From positions 1 through 41,557 of IMG/VR virus record IMGVR_UViG_3300032331_002119: 41,557 bases of DNA, one strand, 5' to 3'. This stretch comes from a virus. How positions within the stretch are numbered: the first letter of the stretch is position 1; each line of letters opens with the position of its first letter. Below, one piece after another: positions 1-8,970 of the stretch. The notes under the pieces were generated by a model. That model made no database searches and had not been told where the DNA came from. It saw nothing but the letters and a program-made list of their open reading frames with translations. A program made the translations under genes and the position numbers.

Positions 1-1
1 A

Positions 2-259
2 AAGATTTGTGACTGTGGGGATTTTGAAGATGCAAGAATGATTATGTATATGGATGCACCAAATCGTGAAATTGTAAAAAACAAAACACTCATGAGTTCA
101 GTTATTGATATTGAAATGCCCAAAGCACTTCCAACTAATGAAATTGCCATTAATCCTAAACCTTATCAAGAGCATCAAGATGAGTGGATAATTGAAAAAA
201 TCAATCAATTGCCACAAATCAAACTACCAGAAGGCCAACAAGAACCTTTTGTTCTATGA
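2..259 (+). CDS. C-terminal part of an unknown phage protein (5' truncated)
   Basis: The frame is open from the first complete codon of the window to the TGA at 257-259, so the gene begins upstream. The methionines near position 38 are internal. The visible 85 residues begin with a Cys-Asp-Cys-Gly stretch (residues 3-6 of the fragment) and end in a Pro/Gln-rich tail. There is no membrane segment and no motif I recognise. Its stop overlaps the next start (ATGA at 256-259), so the two are probably translationally coupled. The function cannot be named from this fragment. Confidence 0.75.
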   Translation, partial: KICDCGDFEDARMIMYMDAPNREIVKNKTLMSSVIDIEMPKALPTNEIAINPKPYQEHQDEWIIEKINQLPQIKLPEGQQEPFVL

Positions 260-465
260 ATCATCAAAAACATAAACAGGCAGAAAATCTTAAGAAGAAA
301 AAGATGTATACACCTGAAGGATATTTAAAAGATCCTCCAGATGAAAAATGTCCTTATTGTGGAAAGTCTGGTAGATCTTGTTCTTATGTAAATAGTTTAT
401 CGAGAGCATGGGCACGAGATGCCTGTAAGAAAAAATATGATATTGGAAACAATTCCAATACATAG
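256..465 (+). CDS. Small basic protein with a Cys-rich knuckle, unknown function
   Basis: A 69-aa product with a Lys-rich N-terminus. A CPYCGKSGRSC segment (residues about 33-43) and another Cys near residue 57 could form a small zinc-binding knuckle. The start overlaps the stop of the upstream gene by ATGA and has no clear Shine-Dalgarno, which fits translational coupling. No family is recognised. The protein is too short for an HNH nuclease, and the His and Asn residues of that fold are absent. A small nucleic-acid-binding accessory protein is possible but is only inference. Confidence 0.6.
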   Translation: MNHQKHKQAENLKKKKMYTPEGYLKDPPDEKCPYCGKSGRSCSYVNSLSRAWARDACKKKYDIGNNSNT

Positions 466-486
466 TAGAAAAATATAATTTAATTT

Positions 487-2199
487 ATGAAATCGTCAAT
501 ATCAATAGTATTTTTTGGAAGAACTGATAGATATACTTCTGGAGGATCATCTACGGAAGTGGTTGAATATGATTTTATTTTGAATGAACTATTACCAAAA
601 GATAGAGATAGATTTATTAGATTTATTCCTCATACAGATTTGGGAAATATTTCTAATGTAGATATTTTTATCTACCGATGCCGAAGTCGTACTTTTTGTT
701 GGGATTCAAACCCAGATAATTATCCTTGGGGATTTATTCCAACTTTTGATGAAGTTTTAGAAGCAATTGATAAGGTAAAACCAAAAATTATTATTCAATT
801 GTCGGATGAATATGTTGAAGAAAATAATGATGAGCATAATCAAATAGCAGATAAATATGAATTATTTTTGAGACAATATAGTCATTATACTCACAATTAT
901 CTTGACAATACCTATCAAATTCCTCTTAGGGATGGTGTAGTAACTGATCCAAATAAAATTAAACCAGTATTAGAAAGAAATTATAACTGGATTTTTGTTG
1001 GGGCAATGAAGAGTGATCGTGAGGAAATGCTTCGATCTTTTGAATCAATACCGAAAGAATTTGTTGCTACTGAAGGTATCAGTAAAGATGCTGTGATTGA
1101 TATGTATACTGATAGTATTTTTATTCCTTCCGGAAGAGGACATTCTAGTTTAGATTGCTTTAGATTATATGAAGGAACGATGTGTGGAGCAATACCTGTG
1201 GTTGTTGGTTCTCCTGGAGAAATCAATTCTTCATTTAGATATACTGAACTTCCTCCATGGGTATTTGCAGAATCATGGAATGATGCAGTTCTTCAATGTG
1301 AAGAACTTTTAAATAATTCTGATGCACTTCAGAAAAAACAAGAAGATGTTTTAAATTGGTGGAATAATACTTTATCGAATATTAAAAATGAGGTAAACAA
1401 GGTTCTTGCAAAGGAAAAAACAATTTCAGAAAAACTTCAAAATTTTCCCCCAGTTCATTTTATCAGTACTGAAGATTCTGAAGAAAGAAGAAAACTTTTA
1501 TATGAAAAGTTTGCCGAATATAATATTACAAATGTGACTCCTCATATTTTCAAAAGATATGAAGAAGGAGATTATGTTTTTCATGGTCAATACATTGATA
1601 AGATGATTGGGCCAGGAAGAGGTCCATTAACTTCTCATCTTAAAACAATTAAAGAGTGGTATTTAAATACTGATGAACCATATGCATTTTTCTGTGAAGA
1701 TGATTTAAGTTTTGAAACAGTAGAATATTGGAATTTTACTTGGGAAGAATTTTTTGAATCACTACCAAAAAATTGGGAATGTGTTCAATTGTGTTGGGTT
1801 CGAGAAGAATTTTATACCTTTCTGATAGAATTTAGAAATCGTTGCTGGTGTGATTGGTCTGGATGTGCATATCTTATTTCTAGAGAGTATGCTAGAAAGG
1901 TAATTGAAAATTATCATTATGATGATGAGTTTCATTTAGACCTTAAAGGTGATGATATTGAAATTAGACCTGAATGGTTTAAAATTCCTGTAATTGAAAC
2001 CATAATATTCTCTTCAATCGGTAAGGTTTATGGTATGCCACTTTTTGTTGAAGATGTGAATAATTGTCTTACAACTTGGAGATGGGGATCTGGTAATGAA
2101 GTTAATTATTGGTCATATAAAAGTTCAATAGAATGGTGGGAAAATACTGGACAGTATTTGACTTTGAATGATCACTTTAGGAATATTAGAAGTCAATAA
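487..2199 (+). CDS. Two-domain glycosyltransferase: exostosin-like + GT25-like
   Basis: A 570-aa cytoplasmic enzyme without signal peptide or membrane helix. Residues 1 to about 310 look exostosin-like. The clearest part is near residues 213-242, where IPSGRGHSSLDCFRLYEG leads into a hydrophobic GAIPVVV strand, the usual nucleotide-sugar region of that GT-B family. From about residue 322 a second domain resembles GT25 (LPS and procollagen galactosyltransferase family): a VHFIST strand, a SHLKTIKEWY helix and the acidic FCEDD motif at 402-406, a candidate metal/nucleotide-sugar site. The same domain recurs in the 1064-aa protein at 31601-34795. The protein probably transfers two sugars in succession to a glycan. 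Donor and acceptor are unknown. It lies apart from the main glycan island, on the other side of the fibre genes. Confidence 0.8.
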   Translation: MKSSISIVFFGRTDRYTSGGSSTEVVEYDFILNELLPKDRDRFIRFIPHTDLGNISNVDIFIYRCRSRTFCWDSNPDNYPWGFIPTFDEVLEAIDKVKPKIIIQLSDEYVEENNDEHNQIADKYELFLRQYSHYTHNYLDNTYQIPLRDGVVTDPNKIKPVLERNYNWIFVGAMKSDREEMLRSFESIPKEFVATEGISKDAVIDMYTDSIFIPSGRGHSSLDCFRLYEGTMCGAIPVVVGSPGEINSSFRYTELPPWVFAESWNDAVLQCEELLNNSDALQKKQEDVLNWWNNTLSNIKNEVNKVLAKEKTISEKLQNFPPVHFISTEDSEERRKLLYEKFAEYNITNVTPHIFKRYEEGDYVFHGQYIDKMIGPGRGPLTSHLKTIKEWYLNTDEPYAFFCEDDLSFETVEYWNFTWEEFFESLPKNWECVQLCWVREEFYTFLIEFRNRCWCDWSGCAYLISREYARKVIENYHYDDEFHLDLKGDDIEIRPEWFKIPVIETIIFSSIGKVYGMPLFVEDVNNCLTTWRWGSGNEVNYWSYKSSIEWWENTGQYLTLNDHFRNIRSQ

Positions 2200-2201
2200 A
2201 A

Positions 2202-2324
2202 ATGATTAAAAAATTAAAATATTTTTTTGAAAGAGATTCTGATGTTACTTATGGTGATGAGTTTCGTTATATCTACATTACTCTCAAAGAACTGATAGAA
2301 GTGATTAAAACTAAGAATAAATAA
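2202..2324 (+). CDS. 40-aa hypothetical protein
   Basis: A short ORF starting two bases after the upstream stop. It encodes a basic N-terminus (MIKKLKYFFERD), a central Tyr-rich part and an amphipathic helix ending in KTKNK. Support for it being real is the tight spacing, the lack of any other gene in this strip and base composition like its neighbours. There is no obvious Shine-Dalgarno, so expression would depend on coupling to the upstream gene. Function unknown. Confidence 0.45.
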   Translation: MIKKLKYFFERDSDVTYGDEFRYIYITLKELIEVIKTKNK

Positions 2325-2343
2325 TCATAAGTTGCAAATACTT

Positions 2344-2715
2344 ATGGTTCCTCTACATTCGTTTAAGGACTATCTGTTTAATCTTGAAACAACCAGTAAG
2401 GCAGAAGCAAAACGAATGTGGAGGAAAAATATAAAAGAACAATGGGAACATAAGTGTGCCTATTGTGAGTCTGAAGAAAATATCACACTAGACCACATTA
2501 CTCCTCAGTGTAAGGGTGGTTTGGATATTAAGACGAATGTAGTTGCCTGCTGCCATTCTTGTAATCAATCTAAAGGACATACTCCATGGGAAGAATGGTA
2601 TTATAATCAGTGTTTCTTTTCTTCTGAGAACTGTGAAAAAATTAAGAATTGGATGAAACCAGAGGCACCTACAAATCTTTATACCTATCGTCCAAGAAGA
2701 AATAATGCCAGTTAA
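2344..2715 (+). CDS. HNH endonuclease
   Basis: The product is 123 aa from the ATG at 2344. A TTG twelve bases earlier is in frame but less likely. The HNH fold is clear: CxxC at residues 38-41, the catalytic Asp-His pair at 50-51, the conserved Asn at 65, and C70, C73, N74 and K77 closing the zinc-stabilised motif. Free-standing HNH nucleases of this size are common in T4-like phages, usually as homing endonucleases that cut at or near their own insertion site. It sits directly upstream of the late promoter for the tail-fibre module, a place where cutting could promote exchange of fibre genes. Target unknown. Confidence 0.85.
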   Translation: MVPLHSFKDYLFNLETTSKAEAKRMWRKNIKEQWEHKCAYCESEENITLDHITPQCKGGLDIKTNVVACCHSCNQSKGHTPWEEWYYNQCFFSSENCEKIKNWMKPEAPTNLYTYRPRRNNAS

Positions 2716-2723
2716 ATCTGGTT

Positions 2724-2731
2724 TATAAATA
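2724..2731 (+). promoter_or_regulatory. T4-type late promoter for the fibre module
   Basis: Exact TATAAATA, the late promoter element read by phage gp55-type sigma with host RNA polymerase. It lies 89 bases upstream of the collagen-like fibre start in an otherwise empty 104-base gap, so it should drive the fibre and probably the genes after it at the late stage. Confidence 0.7.
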
Positions 2732-2744
2732 ATAGAAATCGTAT

Positions 2745-2768
2745 ATTTGCCATTTTTATGGGGCAAAT
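2745..2768 (+). promoter_or_regulatory. Hairpin in the fibre mRNA leader
   Basis: ATTTGCC (2745-2751) pairs perfectly with GGCAAAT (2762-2768) around a 10-base loop. It lies just after the expected start of the late transcript. It is not followed by a T-run long enough for a terminator, so an mRNA-stabilising or neutral role is more likely. Confidence 0.35.
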
Positions 2769-2819
2769 AAAATTAATATTAAGTTAAAAATTTTACTCCA
2801 TATGTAAAAAATCGGTATA

Positions 2820-5800
2820 ATGGCAGATATAAAAGTTATAGTTGGGCAGCAGAATTCTATAAGATCTGTGGTTGGCCAGCAGGATTCTATAAAAGTTATA
2901 TCTGCTATTTCTTCTCAGGGAGAACCAGGGATTCAGGGCCCTCAAGGAACTCAAGGTATTCAATCTGCTCAGGGTACTCAAGGACTTCAAGGAACTCCTG
3001 GACTATTTGCTGGGCAAGGTACTCAGGGTCTTCAAGGAACGCAAAGTTCTCAAGGTCTTCAAGGTTCTCAAGGTACGCAAGGTTCTCAGGGTATACAAAA
3101 TACTCAAGGTACTCAAGGACTTCAAGGTACTCAAGGTTTTACTGGTGGATTGGGTGGTCCTGGATCTCAAGGTACTCAAGGTACTCAAGGTCTTCAGGGT
3201 TCTCAAGGTCTTCAAGGACTTCAAGGAACTCCAGGATTATTTGCTGGCCAGGGTTTACAAGGTTTACAAGGTACTGCTGGATATGTCGGTGCCGATGGAG
3301 CACAGGGAAATCAAGGAACTCAAGGTCTTCAAGGAATTCAAGGTTTAAGTAATCAAGGTACACAGGGAGTTTTAAGTAATTTCCAAGGTGTTCAGGGTGG
3401 AAGAGGATCACTGGGTATTCAAGGAAATCAAGGTACTCAAGCAACTCAAGGACTTCAAGGTAACCAGGGCACTCAAGGAGTTCAAGGTCTGCAGGGTAAT
3501 CAAGGTACTCAAGCAACCCAAGGTCTTCAAGGCACTCAAGGTACTCAAGGTATTCAGGCAACACAAGGTCTTCAAGGTTCTCAAGGTATTCAAGGAAACC
3601 AAAGTACTCAAGGACTTCAAGGATCACAAGGATCACAAGGACTTCAAGGTTATCAGGGTACTCAAGGAACTCAAGGTCTTCAAGCAACCCAAGGACTTCA
3701 AGGAACTCAAGGTCTTCAAGGTTCTCAAGGTCTTCAAGCAAATCAAGGGACACAGGGAGTTCAGGCAACTCAAGGACTTCAAGGATCACAAGGCCTTCAA
3801 GCAACTCAAGGACTTCAGGGATCTCAAGGTATACAAAATACACAAGGTCTTCAAGGATCACAAGGTCTTCAAGCAACTCAAGGTCTTCAGGGTTCTCAGG
3901 GTACACAAAATACTCAAGGTGTTCAGGGTAATCAGGGGATTCAAGCAGCACAAGGTAATCAAGGTCTTCAAGCAAATCAAGGAACTCAAGGCATTCAGGC
4001 AGTCCAAGGTCTTCAAGGTTCTCAAGGTCTTCAAGCAAATCAAGGAACACAAGGTCTTCAGGGATCTCAAGGTACACAAAATGCACAAGGTCTCCAAGGA
4101 ACACAAGGATCTCAGGGAACACAAGGTCTCCAAGGATCTCAGGGAACACAAGGTCTCCAAGGATCTCAGGGAACACAAGGTCTCCAAGGATCTCAGGGAA
4201 CACAAGGTCTCCAAGCAACCCAAGGTCTTCAGGGATCACAAGGTACTCAAGGAACCCAAAGTCTTCAGGGATCACAAGGTACTCAAGGACTTCAGGCAAC
4301 ACAAGGACTCCAAGGTTCTCAAGGTCTTCAAGGAACTCAAGGAACACAGGGAAGACAAGGACTTCAAGGCCTTCAAGGACGAGATGGATTATATGCCGGT
4401 CAAGGTACTCAAGGATCTTTAAGCAATTTCCAAGGTACTCAAGGTCGTCAAGGTCTTTCTGGATTATTTGCTGGACAAGGTGCTCAAGGACTTCAAGGTA
4501 TTGTCGGACCTGCTGGAAATTCTGTTACGGTCAGTACTAGAGATGGTCTTTCTGGAATTAATAGTACCGATGCGATAAGTAATGTAACTGCAATAAGATT
4601 TGATAGAAATACTGGATTTAGTGTAACTGATTTGGGTGGTAGCGAAGCTTTTGTCCAAATGGGCAGTAGTTTCAAAACTTGGAATGTTGCTGGACAAGAT
4701 TCTTTAGTCGCAGTTGCCGAAGATACTGTTGATATCATTGCTGGTACTGGAATTGCATTAACGACTCGTGCAACAGCACCAAAATCCCTAACAATTACTG
4801 CAACTGGTGTGGGTGGTGGATATTGGGAAAAAACTTCTGCTGGTATTAATACAGTTTCGAATGTTGGCATAGGAACCACAAATCCTCCATATAAACTCTC
4901 CGTCGCAAATAATACTTCTTCTACTTCTGGACTGGCAAATGCACTTGCAGATTTTAGTTCAAATGTAAATTCTTATGCTCAAGTTAACATCAGAAATGCT
5001 TCTTCTGGATCTAATGCATCTTCTGACCTTATTTTAACTGCAGATAATGGAAGTGATACACTAAATTTCTTAGATCTTGGCATTAATAATACTGGATTTA
5101 ATACTAATACTTGGACTATTAATGGTCCAACCGATGGTTACTTGTATTCGTCTGATGGTAATCTATCCTTAGGTGTCGGAAAAAGCACTTCATACCTTTC
5201 ATTGTTCTCTGGTGGAACCCTAGCATCTAATGAAAAGGTTAGATTTACGAATAATGGTGTTGGTATTGGAACAACACTTACTCCAGCATTCCTTAATGTT
5301 TCTGGTGATGTTATTTTTGAAGGAAGTTCAACTACAGAACTTCTTCGTGTAACACAACTTGGAACTGGACCTGCTTTCCTTGTTGAACATGGATCTCGTA
5401 ATGATACCAATGCATTTACTGTTCTTAATTCTGGACAAGTTGGTATTGGTGTACTTACTCCAGCAGAGCAATATGTCTTAGAAGTTGATGGTGGAAATAT
5501 AAGATTTGTAAGTGGTGGACAAGGTGATGTTGTTATTTCTCATTCCAATTTAGTATCAAATATTCGTGCCGAAGGATCTGTTCAACTTGGTTTAGGTGCG
5601 AATGGGCAGAATGATGCTATAAGGATTGATTTAAATCGAAATGTTGGTATAGGTTCTACTCTACCAAAAACAAAATTAGATGTTACTGGAAATGCAAGAA
5701 TTTCTGGTATTTTAACTGTTGGATCCTCTAGTATTACTCTTAATGGTACAACAAATGTTTTAAATGTTGGTACTGGTGTTACGATTTATGGTAATACTGG

Positions 5801-8800
5801 AATTGTAAGTGCTACAGCATATTATGGTGATGGTAGTAAGTTATCAAATATTGTTTCTACTGCTGGAATTGGAATTAATACATCTGGTGGAAATGTTGGA
5901 TATGGTGCAACATTGATAGATTTTAGAGGATCTGGGATTTCTACTGTAACTGTTGCTTCTGGTATTGCAACAATTTATGTTGAAGGGGGAGTTTCTCAAG
6001 GATCTGGTGCTCAAGGAACCCAAGGAACTCAAGGTCTACAAGGTATACAAGGTTTCAGTGGAGGTACAGGTGCTCAAGGAACACAGGGTACTCAAGGACT
6101 TCAATCTGCACAAGGTCTTCAAGGTTCTCAAGGAACGCAAGGTACACAAAATTCCCAAGGCACTCAAGGACTTCAAGGAACACAAGCATCTCAGGGAACT
6201 CAAGGTCTTCAGGGTTCTCAGGGTGTACAGAATGCTCAAGGTACTCAGGGTGTTGGATTCCAAGGTACTCAAGGAATTAAAGGTCAGGATGGAACCTCTG
6301 TTACTCTTGTAGGTTCTTTAGCATTAACACCAGGAAATGAACAAACTCAATTAAATGATTCTGGCAATTCTTGGTATCCTGCATCTGCTGGAGATGGTGT
6401 AATTGATTCCAATACTGGCAGTCTTTGGGTTTATGATGGTGCAACATGGATTAATGTTGGATCAGTTAGAGGACCTCAAGGTGTTCAGGGTACTTTAGGT
6501 CTTCAAGGTGTTCAGGGTACACAAAATGCCCAAGGTACTCAAGGACTTCAGGCAAATCAAGGACTCCAAGGTACTCAAGGAGCACAAAATGCTCAAGGTA
6601 CTCAAGGACTTCAAGCAACCCAAGGACTTCAAGGATCACAGGCAACTCAAGGTCTTCAAGGATCACAGGGTACTCAAGGTATTCAGGCAAATCAAGGAAC
6701 ACAGGGTAATCAAGGTCTTCAGGCAACTCAAGGTACTCAAGGACTTCAATCTGCACAAGGTCTTCAAGGTTCTCAGGGAACACAAAATGCTCAAGGTACT
6801 CAAGGACTTCAAGCAACCCAAGGTACTCAAGGACTTCAGGCAACCCAAGGTCTTCAAGGTTCTCAGGGTGTACAGGGTACTCAAGGACTTCAATCTGCAC
6901 AAGGTCTTCAAGGATCACAAGGTCTTCAATCTTCTCAAGGAACACAGGGTAATCAAGGTCTTCAGGCAACCCAAGGTACTCAAGGTCTTCAGGCAACTCA
7001 AGGTACTCAAGGTCTCCAAGGTTCTCAAGGAAGGCAGGGAACTCAAGGACTTCAAGGCGAAATTGGAACACAAGGTTTAATCGGACCTTTACCAGAAACT
7101 ACAGTTTATATTCCAACAGCAATTTCCATGGAACCTGGATTTGGTTCCTATAGTTCTGGAACATTGTCAGGTATTCAAACATATGGTGACTATACTAACT
7201 CTAGTGGATATTATGCTCTGTATGATACTGCTACTACTCCAGGTTTTATTGTCAATGTTGGATTTACGAGTGTTACCCAATTTAATAAAATTTCATTAGA
7301 TATTAATTATGCTGGTTCTTCCAGTCATACTATTGATGTTGATCTATACAACTGGAATACTAGTTCCTGGGAAACAGTTCAAACTTATAGTGGATTGGGA
7401 ACCTTCACTACTTTCCAACCTGGAGTTATTGATAGCGTTCCATTTATTAATGCTGGTATTGTATCTGCAAGACTTTACCATTTATCTGCAGGTTTTCCTT
7501 CACATTATACTCAAATTGATTACTTTGCTCTTGAAGATTCAATTGCTGGTGGTCAAGGACCTCGTGGTACTCAAGGTACTCAAGGAAGGCAGGGAACTCA
7601 AGGTGTTCAAGGTGTTCAAGGTATTGCTGGTCCAGTAGCAGGTTCTGCAAATCAAGTTGTCTATAAAGATGCTTCCAATAATCCTACAGGTTCTAATAAT
7701 TTAACTTTTGATGGGTCTAATCTTTTTGTTGGTGGAAATATTACCATTGGTGGCACTACAGCATTCCTTGCTGTTAATGAACTTAAGGTAAAGGATAAGG
7801 ATATTGTACTTGGCATCACCACAGATGCTTTTGGTAATGATGTTTCGACTGATACTACGGCAAATCATGGTGGTATTGCGATTGCTAGTACTACAGGAAA
7901 TTATCTAGTTCCACTTCAAAAAATTGGGATCAATTCGCTCCCAGAAACATATAAGCAATTTATGTGGGTGAGTGCTGGTACTTTTGGTGTTGGTACTACT
8001 GATGCTTGGTTATCTAATCAGCCAATAGGTATTGGTAGCACTCAAGTTCCAACTGGTGTTGTATTGTCTGTTGGCGGTCCAATTAAACTTGATAGCAGTT
8101 TGCGTGATATTTACAATAGTTCTGGAAATTCTGGATCAATTCTTATTTCTACTGGTGCTGGAGTTAGTTGGACAACTCCTTATGCCGCTGGTTTGCAAGG
8201 AACTCAAGGTGCTCAAGGTACTCAAGGAACCCAGGGTACTCAAGGTGTCCAGAATGCTCAAGGAACACAAGGACTTCAGGGTAATCAAGGTATTCAAGGT
8301 GCTCAGGGATTACAAGGATCTCAAGGACTTCAAGCAACCCAAGGTGTTCAGGGATTACAAGGATCTCAAGGACTTCAAGCAACTCAAGGTCTTCAAGGTA
8401 CTCAAGGAACACAGGGATCGCAAGGACTTCAATCTGCACAAGGTCTTCAAGGTGTTCAAGGTCTTCAATCTACGCAAGGTCTTCAAGGTGCTTCTGTTCA
8501 AGGTGCTGCAGGATCTGGTGGCGGTGGAGGTGGGGGATCAATTGCTATTCTCGATGATACCTCCACAAATAACACTTTCTATGTTGGTATTGCATCAACT
8601 ACGACTGGAAATCTTGCAACCTTAAATGTATCTTCATCAAAACTTACATTCAATCCATCAACAGGAAATCTTGTTGCGGGTGGTACGGTTACTGCAAACT
8701 CTGATGAAAGACTCAAGACAAATGTTAAGACGATTCCAAATGCTCTTGAAAAAGTATTATCATTGCGCGGTGTAGAATATGATCGTATAGATAATGGAGA

Positions 8801-8969
8801 CCATCAGATTGGTGTGATTGCTCAAGAAGTCGAACAGATTATTCCCGAAGTTGTATATCCAAAATCACCAAGTCCAGATTATGAAACAAAATCTGTAGCG
8901 TATGCAAACTTAGTTGGTCTTTTAATTGAAGCAGTTAAAGAATTGAATAAAAAGATAGAGGAGAAATAA
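2820..8969 (+). CDS. Giant collagen-like tail fibre with C-terminal S74 chaperone domain
   Basis: A 2049-aa late structural protein. Residues 34 to about 565 are Gly-X-Gln triplets. A beta-structured region with repeated VGIGTT-type motifs follows to about 1058. Three more collagen-like stretches (nt about 5996-6295, 6471-7085 and 8191-8500, plus a short one near 7557) alternate with globular inserts: a GDGVIDSNTGSLWVYDGATW type segment near 6390-6460 and a probable carbohydrate-binding beta-sandwich near 7100-7550. The last 89 residues are a Peptidase_S74 intramolecular chaperone. The Ser-Asp dyad of NSDERLK (S1961-D1962) marks the usual self-cleavage site, and a coiled coil (IEAVKELNKKIEE) ends the protein. 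S74 domains trimerise fibres and then release themselves. It occupies the position that gp37 has before gp38 in T4-like phages. Which end faces the baseplate is inferred. Confidence 0.9.
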   Translation: MADIKVIVGQQNSIRSVVGQQDSIKVISAISSQGEPGIQGPQGTQGIQSAQGTQGLQGTPGLFAGQGTQGLQGTQSSQGLQGSQGTQGSQGIQNTQGTQGLQGTQGFTGGLGGPGSQGTQGTQGLQGSQGLQGLQGTPGLFAGQGLQGLQGTAGYVGADGAQGNQGTQGLQGIQGLSNQGTQGVLSNFQGVQGGRGSLGIQGNQGTQATQGLQGNQGTQGVQGLQGNQGTQATQGLQGTQGTQGIQATQGLQGSQGIQGNQSTQGLQGSQGSQGLQGYQGTQGTQGLQATQGLQGTQGLQGSQGLQANQGTQGVQATQGLQGSQGLQATQGLQGSQGIQNTQGLQGSQGLQATQGLQGSQGTQNTQGVQGNQGIQAAQGNQGLQANQGTQGIQAVQGLQGSQGLQANQGTQGLQGSQGTQNAQGLQGTQGSQGTQGLQGSQGTQGLQGSQGTQGLQGSQGTQGLQATQGLQGSQGTQGTQSLQGSQGTQGLQATQGLQGSQGLQGTQGTQGRQGLQGLQGRDGLYAGQGTQGSLSNFQGTQGRQGLSGLFAGQGAQGLQGIVGPAGNSVTVSTRDGLSGINSTDAISNVTAIRFDRNTGFSVTDLGGSEAFVQMGSSFKTWNVAGQDSLVAVAEDTVDIIAGTGIALTTRATAPKSLTITATGVGGGYWEKTSAGINTVSNVGIGTTNPPYKLSVANNTSSTSGLANALADFSSNVNSYAQVNIRNASSGSNASSDLILTADNGSDTLNFLDLGINNTGFNTNTWTINGPTDGYLYSSDGNLSLGVGKSTSYLSLFSGGTLASNEKVRFTNNGVGIGTTLTPAFLNVSGDVIFEGSSTTELLRVTQLGTGPAFLVEHGSRNDTNAFTVLNSGQVGIGVLTPAEQYVLEVDGGNIRFVSGGQGDVVISHSNLVSNIRAEGSVQLGLGANGQNDAIRIDLNRNVGIGSTLPKTKLDVTGNARISGILTVGSSSITLNGTTNVLNVGTGVTIYGNTGIVSATAYYGDGSKLSNIVSTAGIGINTSGGNVGYGATLIDFRGSGISTVTVASGIATIYVEGGVSQGSGAQGTQGTQGLQGIQGFSGGTGAQGTQGTQGLQSAQGLQGSQGTQGTQNSQGTQGLQGTQASQGTQGLQGSQGVQNAQGTQGVGFQGTQGIKGQDGTSVTLVGSLALTPGNEQTQLNDSGNSWYPASAGDGVIDSNTGSLWVYDGATWINVGSVRGPQGVQGTLGLQGVQGTQNAQGTQGLQANQGLQGTQGAQNAQGTQGLQATQGLQGSQATQGLQGSQGTQGIQANQGTQGNQGLQATQGTQGLQSAQGLQGSQGTQNAQGTQGLQATQGTQGLQATQGLQGSQGVQGTQGLQSAQGLQGSQGLQSSQGTQGNQGLQATQGTQGLQATQGTQGLQGSQGRQGTQGLQGEIGTQGLIGPLPETTVYIPTAISMEPGFGSYSSGTLSGIQTYGDYTNSSGYYALYDTATTPGFIVNVGFTSVTQFNKISLDINYAGSSSHTIDVDLYNWNTSSWETVQTYSGLGTFTTFQPGVIDSVPFINAGIVSARLYHLSAGFPSHYTQIDYFALEDSIAGGQGPRGTQGTQGRQGTQGVQGVQGIAGPVAGSANQVVYKDASNNPTGSNNLTFDGSNLFVGGNITIGGTTAFLAVNELKVKDKDIVLGITTDAFGNDVSTDTTANHGGIAIASTTGNYLVPLQKIGINSLPETYKQFMWVSAGTFGVGTTDAWLSNQPIGIGSTQVPTGVVLSVGGPIKLDSSLRDIYNSSGNSGSILISTGAGVSWTTPYAAGLQGTQGAQGTQGTQGTQGVQNAQGTQGLQGNQGIQGAQGLQGSQGLQATQGVQGLQGSQGLQATQGLQGTQGTQGSQGLQSAQGLQGVQGLQSTQGLQGASVQGAAGSGGGGGGGSIAILDDTSTNNTFYVGIASTTTGNLATLNVSSSKLTFNPSTGNLVAGGTVTANSDERLKTNVKTIPNALEKVLSLRGVEYDRIDNGDHQIGVIAQEVEQIIPEVVYPKSPSPDYETKSVAYANLVGLLIEAVKELNKKIEEK
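2919..8500 (+). repeat. Collagen-like Gly-X-Gln triplet blocks (discontinuous)
   Basis: Blocks at about 2919-4515, 5996-6295, 6471-7085, 7557-7628 and 8191-8500 encode triplets with Gln almost invariant in the third place and Thr, Leu, Ser, Ile or Val in the second. The first position is usually Gly but is often Ala, Asn or Ser (ATQ, NTQ, SAQ, ANQ), unlike strict collagen. Codons are mainly CAA plus GGT/GGA, giving an imperfect 9-base DNA periodicity that keeps other frames open on both strands. Confidence 0.9.
4107..4214 (+). repeat. Perfect 27-bp tandem repeat, four copies
   Basis: Four back-to-back identical units starting at 4107, 4134, 4161 and 4188. Each encodes GSQGTQGLQ. The surrounding triplets encode similar peptides but differ at synonymous positions, so this stretch was probably expanded recently by slippage or unequal recombination. 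Confidence 0.9.
8697..8966 (+). other. S74 intramolecular chaperone domain with self-cleavage site
   Basis: Encodes residues 1960-2049 of the fibre. The Ser of NSDERLK is the expected nucleophile (Ser-Asp/Lys arrangement), and the GVIAQEVEQIIPE segment and the final helix are typical of the family. Cleavage before S1961 would release an 89-aa chaperone. Confidence 0.85.
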
Positions 8970-8970
8970 A

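Noticed and set aside
474-479. TATAAT before the 487-2199 glycosyltransferase gene
   Set aside because: No -35 at 16-18 bases and no TGn extension, only 7 bases before the ATG, in a very AT-rich strip.
3139-4347. A 402-codon open frame on the minus strand and a 344-codon frame in another plus frame across the first collagen block
   Set aside because: The CAA-GGT-ACT-type repeat contains no stop triplets in several frames. The alternative products are low-complexity Leu/Glu or Lys/Val strings with no ribosome-binding site. The same happens in the blocks near 6500-7070 and 8160-8600.
3000-4500. Regular short DNA repeats resembling a CRISPR array
   Set aside because: The period is 9 or 27 bases without unique spacers of 25-40 bases, and the frame is a clear Gly-X-Gln coding sequence.
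4830-5800. Repeated VGIGTT-type motifs as a further propeller
   Set aside because: Spacing is irregular and the segments resemble the ordinary beta-structured shaft motifs of S74-type fibres.
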